From: Sphingobacterium hotanense
Lineage (GTDB): Bacteria > Bacteroidota > Bacteroidia > Sphingobacteriales > Sphingobacteriaceae
Assembly (NCBI RefSeq): GCF_008274825.1
Contig: NZ_CP030848.1
Location: 2,971,618-3,035,617, forward strand
Direction: 5' to 3'
Length of the DNA stretch: 64,000 nucleotides
The number at the start of each line of letters is the position of its first letter. The first letter of the stretch is position 1. Made by a program: the position numbers and the translations under genes. The notes under the pieces were generated by a model, which saw only the letters and a program-made list of their open reading frames with translations, did not search any database and was not told the DNA's origin. Shown piece by piece: positions 26,801-33,220 of the stretch.

Positions 26801-28584
26801 TGCCCCCTACAAGTTTCTTCGATAGGTTGAACACCGAAACAGAAGATGAAGAAAACGTAACGGCAGATATGCAAAGCATTCTCGGTATGTGCGACGCCCA
26901 AAGTGCGCCGCAGCGCATGCTCCGTTGGCATTATCGTAGCAGGCATGAATCGCTGATAAGTTTGTCAAATCTGGAGTTTTACGAGAACAAGCTGATCATT
27001 TTCCCAAGCCCAGGATCAAAAAATAGAATGGGATTGGCCTTCAATCATTTACCTGATACTTTTTATGATAAGGGCAAAACCCGTACTAATGCTAAGGAAG
27101 CTGATAAAGTTGCAGATGCGGTTATGCATCATGCAATACACACCCCAAAATTAAGTCTTGGCGTTGTCGCTTTCAGTACCGCGCAAATGCAGGCAATACA
27201 AAATGCAATTGAATTACGCCGTAGGAAAAACCCGGATGTAGAAAGTTTCTTTAGAAGTCATCCTAACGAACCGTTTTTCGTCAAAAATCTCGAAAATGTC
27301 CAGGGAGATGAGAGAGATGTCATTTTTATCAGTATTGGTTATGGCAGGACTGAAGACGGAAAAGTACCGATGAGTTTCGGACCGTTAAATAATGAAGGCG
27401 GCGAGCGAAGATTGAATGTTTTGATTACGAGAGCAAAAAGCCGTTGTGAAGTATTTACGAATATAACTGCTGCGGATATGAATCCCGGACCAAACGCAAA
27501 ATTTGGGATACGGGCGTTAAAAAGCTTTTTATATTATGCACAACATGGAAAATTTGAAAGCGACAAAGAAGAAATGGAATACAAACCGCAACCATTTGAA
27601 GAAATCGTTGCTGAAGGACTTCGGGAACAAGGTTACACTGTACGGGAAAAAGTAGGTTCGGCGGGATTCTACATAGACTTAGCTGTTGTAGACACTGACC
27701 ATCCCGGAAGGTATTTGCTCGGAATAAATTGTGATGGTAGGTCATATCATAATGCTAAGTCTGCCAGAGATCGTGACAGGTTGCGCAGCACCGTTCTTGA
27801 AAGCATGGGTTGGAATCTATTCCATGTTTGGAGCACAGATTGGTTTAGAAATCCAAAAGGAGAATTACGATTGCTTGTAGATGCAATTGAAAAGGCAAGG
27901 ATACAGACCGAACATAATGATGCTGTTGAAGAAGAATTAATGGAAGATCTAAAAAGTTTGATTCGCGAGGATAAAGTCGAGCAAAGTGAGTCTTACGAAA
28001 AATATGTAGTAGCTACCCTTCCTTCGGAAGTTTCCTTTCAGGAACTCCACAAATACTCTTCTGGAAGACTTGGAAATTGGATAGCTGATGTAGTAAAAAT
28101 CGAAAGCCCCGTACATTTTGAAGAAATGGCAAGGAGAATAACCGATGCAAACGGTGTTTCAAAAATTGGTAGCCGTATTCGTGCGACAATCACGAATGCA
28201 ACGGCATATGCAGTCGATAATGGATTAGTCATTAGAAAAGATGACTTCTTATGGTATCCCGAAAATGATACTGCCAAGATTCGCGATAGAAGCTTTTTGA
28301 ACGCTAATTCACGAAAACTAATTTACATTGCCCCCGAAGAAATGAATCTTGCCATTGCTAAAGTGGTAGAGAATTCAATTGCAATACAACCCGAAAGTGC
28401 TGTTCCTTTAATCGCTAAAATCTTCGGTTATTCGAGAGTAACGGAGGATATGCGAGCATCAATATTAGAATCTATTAATTATGCCTTAGAAAGTGAGAAA
28501 ATAACAAGAGACGGAGACTTTTTGAAACCGTTAAAGTTATCAATAACTAATCACTTTCATCACTATGTCAATTCAACAAAATAA
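23893..28584 (+). CDS. DUF4011 / SF1 helicase / Vsr-like nuclease / DUF3320 defence protein
   Basis: A 1563-residue multidomain protein. Order: DUF4011-type N-terminus (about 1-230; ASRKELLDLGMRNTLLNY), UPF1-like SF1 helicase with Walker A GPPGTGKSQT near residue 313, Walker B FDEASQ near 940 and QGDERDVIFISIGYG near 1140, then a Vsr/MTES_1575-like endonuclease domain (about 1220-1320; GINCDGRSYHNAKSARDRDR, GWNLFHVWSTDWF), and DUF3320 (about 1375-1455). As I recall, the same domain set is reported as the single-gene anti-phage system hhe. It probably unwinds and cuts foreign nucleic acid. It begins 81 bases after the HEPN-like gene and overlaps the SIR2-like gene. Confidence 0.93.
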   Translation: MSENILPKIEASRKELLDLGMRNTLLNYKKPKARGLTIVQEQSLSVYDILVSQNKAMTFLARPGKEDDDELFLFPEITESELQDAYNDTRLQTDDTEQKLQTKILNTYYFARTSIEEQGVNMLYLALGMLNWYEKGNTEDLRKAPLLLIPVSLERSSANERFRLRYTGAEIGANLSLQAKMMVDFNITIPDLSEEEEFNLQSYFTDIQDRINHIDNWKVDTNAIELGFFSFGKFMIYHDLDSSKWPDDKKPFDHPILQSLFGGGFNEQQPSIGEEHHLDQETNADQLLQVVDADSSQLLAMLAVNEGRNMVIQGPPGTGKSQTITNLIADAIGNGKKVLFVAEKMAALEVVKRRLDSVNLGEACLELHSHKANKRELHTELKRILELGKPTTTRLEEEIQFLKPVIDELNAYCNEVNKVIAQSGHSAQEVMGHLLKINKESNNYKFPRIAVDDIGSWDFPYLKGIEILAEQIQARLSKIGQPEKLLFYGTGLTVFLPKDEEAAKELLTGASKYTKELINIIATVAESLNVNTPNDKQTVAELIATVATAAYNPGVQSMAITDTAWLDNKADIAEVIDTGIRLRDLHLKFDSVFIPEAWEHNVLEIRQNLIAHGKKWYKFLIGDYRKAVKQLTGLLNTTAPAELETKIEYLNAMMEGKRLSATLSSFEPLATRLFGNYWQKKRTDWNAVQNAFEYLQSLHAAIQKGEILASILTYLEKNEKPALAAQYANNLKSVLHAQGEAIKNLLLHLDLNDNEIQESSFQKQQDILDSWTADLPDIHKAVSWNVLKENIEKEGAGYLITVVENWPDASTHLKTAIQKSWYESLIEQAMLNSPVLRKFERSNHEDIIEKFKRLDILNQYYNITKVALKHWEAVPRQDGGGQINVLKSEFNRRARHMPIRKLMQEAGLAIQAIKPVIMMSPMSIANFLPPDSIDFDLVIFDEASQVRPVDALGAILRGKQLVVVGDTKQMPPTSFFDRLNTETEDEENVTADMQSILGMCDAQSAPQRMLRWHYRSRHESLISLSNLEFYENKLIIFPSPGSKNRMGLAFNHLPDTFYDKGKTRTNAKEADKVADAVMHHAIHTPKLSLGVVAFSTAQMQAIQNAIELRRRKNPDVESFFRSHPNEPFFVKNLENVQGDERDVIFISIGYGRTEDGKVPMSFGPLNNEGGERRLNVLITRAKSRCEVFTNITAADMNPGPNAKFGIRALKSFLYYAQHGKFESDKEEMEYKPQPFEEIVAEGLREQGYTVREKVGSAGFYIDLAVVDTDHPGRYLLGINCDGRSYHNAKSARDRDRLRSTVLESMGWNLFHVWSTDWFRNPKGELRLLVDAIEKARIQTEHNDAVEEELMEDLKSLIREDKVEQSESYEKYVVATLPSEVSFQELHKYSSGRLGNWIADVVKIESPVHFEEMARRITDANGVSKIGSRIRATITNATAYAVDNGLVIRKDDFLWYPENDTAKIRDRSFLNANSRKLIYIAPEEMNLAIAKVVENSIAIQPESAVPLIAKIFGYSRVTEDMRASILESINYALESEKITRDGDFLKPLKLSITNHFHHYVNSTK

Positions 28585-29359
28585 AATAGCTATACTTATT
28601 GGAGCCGGAGCAGTTCAAAATGCCTGGGAACCTATTCTTAATTGTTTTAGGCGAATAAATAATGAGGACACGGATTCGGATACTGCCAACTTCCTATTCT
28701 CCAAATTAATCTGCGCGTTGAGACTGTACTCCAAATCGCCTAAAGGCATTGCTCAATTGAATGAAGAAAGAGATATGGTTAACGCTATGAAGGAAATTGT
28801 ATGCCTTTCGTTAAGAAATGCTCAAGAAACTGGTTTGCTTAAGCCAAGAGAGGAATTTGAGTCTATTTTAAATAATTTCGTCCTTGCAAATCCCAATAGT
28901 TTATTTGGCTTTGTATCTACAAATTGGGACACGGTAATTGATGATGCAGCAGACCACTGGGTTAAAGATAAATATTACGATATTGACAGTAGTAAAGTGT
29001 TTCATCTTCACGGTAGCATCGAGCAGTACGAACAAATCTACCTCCCTTCGGAAACCTCCATGGAAAACTACCGAAGCGATGCCGAAAATGATGCCTTAGG
29101 TTATAATCACTTCGCAACATATCAGTTCTTGTCCGAGGCAAATACTATTCTTCTATACGGTCTTTCCCTTGATCCATTGGATGCAGAACTATGCCTTTTA
29201 CTAAATGGGACATTTACACAAAGTAAAATGACTAGGGAAATTATAATTATCAATCCTGATTATCAAAAAGTTCGAAAAAGAGTTAAAGCACTACTTTTCC
29301 CTAGGACAGATATAACAATTCGGTGCTTTGATCCGAAAAACTTACTCAAAGAATTATAA
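28565..29359 (+). CDS. SIR2-like protein (putative NADase or NAD sensor)
   Basis: A 264-residue protein with a SIR2-like fold: glycine-rich NAD loop AILIGAGAVQNAW (G13-A-G15), FVSTNWDTVID (T119-N120-x-D122), the catalytic-type His in VFHLHGSIE (H149) and LLYGLSLDPLDAEL (G199-x-S201). There is no zinc-ribbon Cys set, so it is not a classical deacetylase; SIR2 domains of this kind in defence systems deplete NAD+ to stop phage growth. The usual GAGxS loop reads GAGA, so activity is not certain. Its ATG lies 20 bases inside the helicase gene, which implies tight translational coupling. Confidence 0.82.
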   Translation: MSIQQNKIAILIGAGAVQNAWEPILNCFRRINNEDTDSDTANFLFSKLICALRLYSKSPKGIAQLNEERDMVNAMKEIVCLSLRNAQETGLLKPREEFESILNNFVLANPNSLFGFVSTNWDTVIDDAADHWVKDKYYDIDSSKVFHLHGSIEQYEQIYLPSETSMENYRSDAENDALGYNHFATYQFLSEANTILLYGLSLDPLDAELCLLLNGTFTQSKMTREIIIINPDYQKVRKRVKALLFPRTDITIRCFDPKNLLKEL

Positions 29360-29425
29360 TAGCAGAAAACTACTAAACACTAGTGTTTGTTAGGACAGTG
29401 TATCCAAACAATCCCAGAAAAACAT

Positions 29426-29457
29426 CCAGTTTTTTAATAGTAAACTGGGCATTTTTT
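29426..29457 (+). terminator. Terminator of the defence operon
   Basis: Stem CCAGTTT/AAACTGG with a 9-base loop, followed by GCATTTTTT. A 14-bp perfect palindrome AAACACTAGTGTTT (29375-29388) lies just before it, after the SIR2 stop. Confidence 0.75.
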
Positions 29458-29619
29458 ATAGCAGGAACATTATTAAATCATAGCTGTTTTTGAGTTTGAA
29501 GTAACGAGAGTCAATGCACTATTTTAAAAGCTGTTTGGACGTTCAAAATATAACTTCGATAATTATATTAAGCTTAAATATTAAAGATACTAAGTATCCA
29601 GAAGATGACTCATCATCTA

Positions 29620-29730
29620 TTAATCTTCCAAAAATTGATTCGAACTTCTTACCATAGAGCCACTTAAGGAAACACTACACCATAGTTACCTCCTTTTTTT
29701 ATGTCAATAAAAAACTGTGAACCAAATTGA
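29620..29730 (+). repeat. Attachment-site-like repeat R2 (diverged)
   Basis: Aligns along its length with R1: TTAATCTTCCAAAAATTGAT, TCGAACTTCTTACCATAGAG, CCACTTAAGGAAACAC, a CTCC-T(8) tract and GTCAATAAAAAACTGTGAACC. It is probably an older copy of the same element end. No gene is seen between here and the transposase remnant. Confidence 0.5.
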
Positions 29731-29877
29731 TACAACAGGTTCTCTTCGCATATATAAAATGACGGCGATGTATTCATATTTTTAGTTTTCTTTCTTTTAT
29801 AGGAACCTTGGACTGTTTAGGTTGATTAACCTTTTCCACGAATAAATCAGATTGGTACGGAGTGTCTTTAAGATGGC

Positions 29878-29950
29878 TTAATCTTCTTAAATCTTCCAAA
29901 AAAGAGTTCGAGTTTTGTACCAGCGGGATCACAAAAAAAAGCTTCAATCT
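29878..29950 (+). repeat. Attachment-site-like repeat R3, hybrid of R1 and tRNA-Lys 3' end
   Basis: The left part (29878-29920) matches R1 nearly base for base. The right part, CCAGCGGGATCACA (29920-29933) and the following AAAAAAAAGCTTCAATC, matches the tRNA-Lys 3' end and its downstream sequence (17900-17926). This is what a recombinant attachment site at the far end of an island would look like. Confidence 0.6.
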
Positions 29951-30053
29951 CAGACGAGGGCACTGAAAAAGTCCCCTTAGAAAAAAAGGTTAAAAAAGGG
30001 AGTCGAAAACTACAGTTTTCTGCTCCCTTTTTCGTATTTTAAGGTAGGCTTTA

Positions 30054-30575
30054 ATGGACATTAGGATGCTCTCTACCCAACAAAAAATACAGTTCAGTTC
30101 CTATTCAGGATTGTACGATATTATCGTACCAAAAGATAATCTACTTCGAAAAATCAACGATCTTATCGATTTCAGTTTTATCTATGACGAGCTTTTGGCT
30201 AAGTATTGCCAGACGAATGGCCGTACAGCGGAGAGCCCTATCAAGATGTTCAAATACCTTCTGTTAAAAACGATCTACACCGTTTCGGATGTAGATGTCG
30301 TTGAACGTTCCAGATATGATATGTCCTTCAAATATTTTCTTGAAATGGCACCAGAGGAGGATGTGATCAATTCAAGTTCGCTTACCAAATTCCGCAAACT
30401 ACGATTAAAAGATATGGATCTGTTGAACCTGTTGATCAATAGGACCGTAACGATTGCTCTTGAAAAAGGCAAACCCTTCCCGAAGGGTTTTGATTGGGGT
30501 TTGTATGGGGTATGTAATGGGTTTGAAAGGGGTTTAAGTAATCGAAGGCTCGCAGAAAAAAAGATGATTCTATAA
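30054..30575 (+). pseudogene. Truncated IS1182-type transposase
   Basis: The 173-residue frame begins with the N-terminal domain of IS1182/IS5-like transposases (MLSTQQKIQFSSYSGLYDI, LAKYCQTNGRTAESPIKMFK, YLLLKTIYTVSDVDVVER, SSLTKFRKLRL). After about residue 140 the homology stops; the last 30 or so codons are the G-rich intergenic repeat (30482-30537) plus random sequence. Most of the DDE catalytic domain is missing, so the protein is not a working transposase. It lies directly right of the R3 attachment-like site. Confidence 0.85.
30482..30537 (+). repeat. Phased G-tract repeat, copy 3, fused to the transposase remnant
   Basis: GGGTTTTGATTGGGGTTTGT, then ATGGGGTATGTAATGGGTTT and GAAAGGGGTTT follow the reverse complement of the 5066-5165 copy, with the same 10-11 base spacing of G-tracts. 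Here it replaces the 3' part of a transposase gene. Confidence 0.6.
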
Positions 30576-30597
30576 ACCCAAATCACCTAAAACAAGA

Positions 30598-30640
30598 GGA
30601 GCTGTCTAGTTACGACAGCTCCCTTAGATTCCCTTTTTAA
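30598..30640 (+). terminator. Possible terminator after the transposase remnant
   Basis: Perfect 9-bp stem GGAGCTGTC/GACAGCTCC with a TAGTTAC loop; a T-run (CCCTTTTT) comes only about 13 bases later, so efficiency is doubtful. Confidence 0.4.
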
Positions 30641-30707
30641 GGACAGTATAATTTCTAGATAAGTCTTATTAATTCTTCCTGTCTTTCACCCTCAATTTTT
30701 AAAAACT

Positions 30708-31169
30708 TTATTTCGATTTTGTTCCTATTGCTTTGGCAAACGCAATAATTCGATCGTGCAGATAAGACGTCCTTGCACCATTAACCTTGCTGAAAATCTG
30801 AAAATATTGACCAACGTCTATCGAGGAAACGCCATCGTTAGTTTCCAGTTTCAATTTTTTCTTTGGTGTCAGCCGGATAATATGGCCTTCTTCGTCTTCG
30901 TCTAACTGAATGTCTTCAATCCAAAAGTCGTTTTTCAAATTCAAGTACACGGTGTGTTCCTCATCGGTATCCTCGTCATAAACCGACAAAATAGCGTCGC
31001 CATTTGTATTTTTTATCTCGAATGACATACCACTAGTCAAGTAATATTTCGACAATGCATTGATCTGCTCCATCAGTTCCTGTTGGGCATTAGCTACTGA
31101 AGCCCATGAAGTAAAAATTAGGATAAGAAGCGGACTAAAAAGATAGTTAATATTTGTTTTTGCATTCAT
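30708..31169 (-). CDS. Secreted protein of unknown function
   Basis: A 153-residue protein with an N-terminal signal peptide (basic start, hydrophobic LFSPLLILIFTSWASVANA, likely cut after ANA). The mature part of about 125 residues is acidic in the middle (YDEDTDEEHTVYLNL, QLDEDEEGHIIRL) and basic at the C-terminus. It has no Cys pair or membrane anchor. I recognise no family. It may be periplasmic or surface exposed. The next secreted protein gene lies 180 bases upstream on the same strand, separated by an AT-rich spacer. Confidence 0.7.
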   Translation of the reverse strand: MNAKTNINYLFSPLLILIFTSWASVANAQQELMEQINALSKYYLTSGMSFEIKNTNGDAILSVYDEDTDEEHTVYLNLKNDFWIEDIQLDEDEEGHIIRLTPKKKLKLETNDGVSSIDVGQYFQIFSKVNGARTSYLHDRIIAFAKAIGTKSK

Positions 31170-31350
31170 AGTTTTGAGTTCTAATTGTTCAGTACTACAA
31201 AATTACCATGAATGAAAGAGCTGAGAAATAGCTAGTTCTAGTTATTTTAGAAAGAAAAGCCCTGAAAATTGGAGGTATCAGAGCAATATTACAATGGAAA
31301 TCAGCCTCAATAACTGTAAATTAGATTAACATGCAGAAAAGCAAATTCGA

Positions 31351-32142
31351 TTAGCGCTTATTCAGTGTTTCTATCATCCTATATAATTCGATAACTCCTC
31401 TTTCCTCGCTATTTTCGATACGCGCAATTCGTCCTCGCATATCATAATCTATACGAGTATTGCCGATTTGGACAACCCTCCCCCTAAGATCATAATCGAC
31501 ACGCTGGTCACCAATACTTGCTACTCTTCCACGAAGGTCGTAATCGATACGCTGATCACCAATCCTTTCCACACGTCCGCGGAGATCATAATCAACATCT
31601 TGATTACCTATTCTATCTACGCGGCCACGAAGATCATAATCAATATCCTGATTACCTATTCTCTCCACACGTCCGCGAATGTCATAATCTATATTCTGAT
31701 CTCCAAGCTTTACGATCCTATTTTTAAGGTCGTATTCGATTCTTTTATCGCCTAGTTGAGTAAGTCTTCCGTGAAGATCGTAGTCTAGCCTATAATTTCC
31801 AATCATGCTCACCCTATCGCTTAAATCGTACATGATCCTATGATCTCCAATCTGCGATAAGCGCCCGCGCAAATCGTAGTCTAAGTGGTTATTCCCAATT
31901 CGACTAATACGTCCAGATAGATCATATTCTACATGCCTATTCCCATCTTTGCTGGCTTCACCCCAATATGATGGAACTGTATTTTTTAGGTTTCCTCTCT
32001 CGTCTAGCAGAATTTTGATATTCCCTTGCTGAACAGCGATGACATTATTATTGATAACATCGATAAGTTCTAAGGAGATATTTTGCGCATGTAAGCAGCT
32101 CGATAAAATGAAGAGTAGGAATGTAAAAACGAGAGATTTCAT
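31351..32142 (-). CDS. Secreted protein of about eleven 16-residue YD/RG repeats
   Basis: The start is placed at ATG 32142 (MKSLVFTFLLFILSSCLHAQ), which gives a signal peptide; the Cys in LSSC could be a lipobox. From about residue 55 the protein is a tandem array of 16-residue units with consensus DYDLRGRVxxIGdqri (for example DYDLRGRVERIGDQRI). The spacing of YD and GR resembles RHS/YD repeats but is much shorter and more regular. The last unit is followed by a 24-residue tail. At DNA level it is a 48-base tandem repeat. Function is unknown; the array could form a beta-helix or beta-propeller-like surface protein. Confidence 0.82.
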   Translation of the reverse strand: MKSLVFTFLLFILSSCLHAQNISLELIDVINNNVIAVQQGNIKILLDERGNLKNTVPSYWGEASKDGNRHVEYDLSGRISRIGNNHLDYDLRGRLSQIGDHRIMYDLSDRVSMIGNYRLDYDLHGRLTQLGDKRIEYDLKNRIVKLGDQNIDYDIRGRVERIGNQDIDYDLRGRVDRIGNQDVDYDLRGRVERIGDQRIDYDLRGRVASIGDQRVDYDLRGRVVQIGNTRIDYDMRGRIARIENSEERGVIELYRMIETLNKR

Positions 32143-32150
32143 ATAACAAC

Positions 32151-32375
32151 TTGAGGTTAACAACTATCAATTTGACAGTAGAAAATGCCCAACGTTTAAT
32201 GCTGAATTTCGGATATTGGAATTTTATATGGACTGAATATTTAAACGATTTAAAGGTTATAAATGTTGAAGACATTCAAGAAACTATTCGAAAGGCGATT
32301 AACTTCGAAAATCGATCTTTTAATGAAAAACGTATCCTTGTAGATGCGTTGAAAAATACGAAAGTTATTGTTTAA
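32151..32375 (+). CDS. Possible small hypothetical protein
   Basis: A 74-codon frame with a TTG start (an internal ATG at 32199 gives 58 codons). The translation (for example NFGYWNFIWTEYLNDLKVIN) looks protein-like and codon use is similar to neighbours, but I know no homologue. It is divergent from the repeat-protein gene with only 8 bases between the starts, and ends 2 bases before the stop of the SDR gene. It could be a decayed remnant. Confidence 0.3.
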   Translation: MRLTTINLTVENAQRLMLNFGYWNFIWTEYLNDLKVINVEDIQETIRKAINFENRSFNEKRILVDALKNTKVIV

Positions 32376-32377
32376 GG

Positions 32378-33154
32378 CTAAAGGATTGTAAATACTGCAA
32401 ACCATCCTAGACTTTCCAATACGCCAGGCAAGGCAGCCTTATCCTTCAATTCAATAATCCGGGAAGCAATTCGCTCTTGCTTGGCTAGAATAGAAGATAC
32501 CATACCTACCTGTTCTGCCGATATCCAATATGGGCGATGCGCAGGCCGGTTTCTGCTATCCACCACGCCCAATACAAATGCAAAAACTCGCTTTTTATCT
32601 CCCGCCTCTAATCCCAATACTTCAGCCATCATAATCAATGAAGCATGCTGCATGGATACAATACTCGAACCAGCCACCGCATGCGTGCCGGAACCTCCCG
32701 ATATGATCTGATAAGAACCCGTTCGTTCCAATCGAGGAATCAATGCTTTTGCTAAGGCAGCATGACCTGTAGCGAGACCAACAAATTGATCGTTCCAATC
32801 TTTTTCTGAAACCGTCCAAAGCGGGCCACCCGTCCACCAACCACCTATACAGGCTATTACGTGATCTATTGCCCCATACTGCTCAGTAATTTCCTTCGCA
32901 ATAGTTTCCGCAGAATCAAAACTCGTATAATCACCAATAACAAAAGATAATCTATCGGTATCCCCTACTGCTCCTAAAATGGACAATAAGTTGTCGCGGC
33001 TTTTCTCCGAACGAGAAGGAATAATAATTTCAGCATTTGTTTTCAGGTAAGAGCGGAGAATGCCTTCACCAACAGACCCTGTTCCGCCAAAAATCAGAAC
33101 TTTCTGTCCACTTAAATCTTGGATTAGATCCAAGCCATCGCCAATAATTCCCAT
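32378..33154 (-). CDS. Short-chain dehydrogenase/reductase-like protein, atypical
   Basis: A 258-residue Rossmann-fold protein with the SDR nucleotide motif VLIFGGTGSVGEGILRSY and a middle segment DHVIACIGGWWTGGPLW. The catalytic YxxxK of SDR enzymes is not visible: the region after IISGGSGTHAVAGSSIV reads SMQHASLIMMAE. The protein may bind NAD(P) without acting as a normal reductase, or use other residues. It lies 66 bases downstream of the flavodoxin/UbiA gene on the same strand and may be expressed with it. The substrate is unknown. Confidence 0.8.
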   Translation of the reverse strand: MGIIGDGLDLIQDLSGQKVLIFGGTGSVGEGILRSYLKTNAEIIIPSRSEKSRDNLLSILGAVGDTDRLSFVIGDYTSFDSAETIAKEITEQYGAIDHVIACIGGWWTGGPLWTVSEKDWNDQFVGLATGHAALAKALIPRLERTGSYQIISGGSGTHAVAGSSIVSMQHASLIMMAEVLGLEAGDKKRVFAFVLGVVDSRNRPAHRPYWISAEQVGMVSSILAKQERIASRIIELKDKAALPGVLESLGWFAVFTIL

Positions 33155-33220
33155 AGCTATTAAATAGTTAAAGTGAATTATTCATAAACGAATCTCGAAG
33201 AGTTATTCGTGAATCTAGTC

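Noticed and set aside
31468..31755. 95-aa repetitive ORF on the plus strand
   Set aside because: It is the antisense reading of the 48-base tandem repeats and inherits its regularity from them.
31400..31960. CRISPR-like array
   Set aside because: The regular 48-base periodicity is continuous coding repeat (16 codons per unit) without spacers, inside a secreted protein gene.
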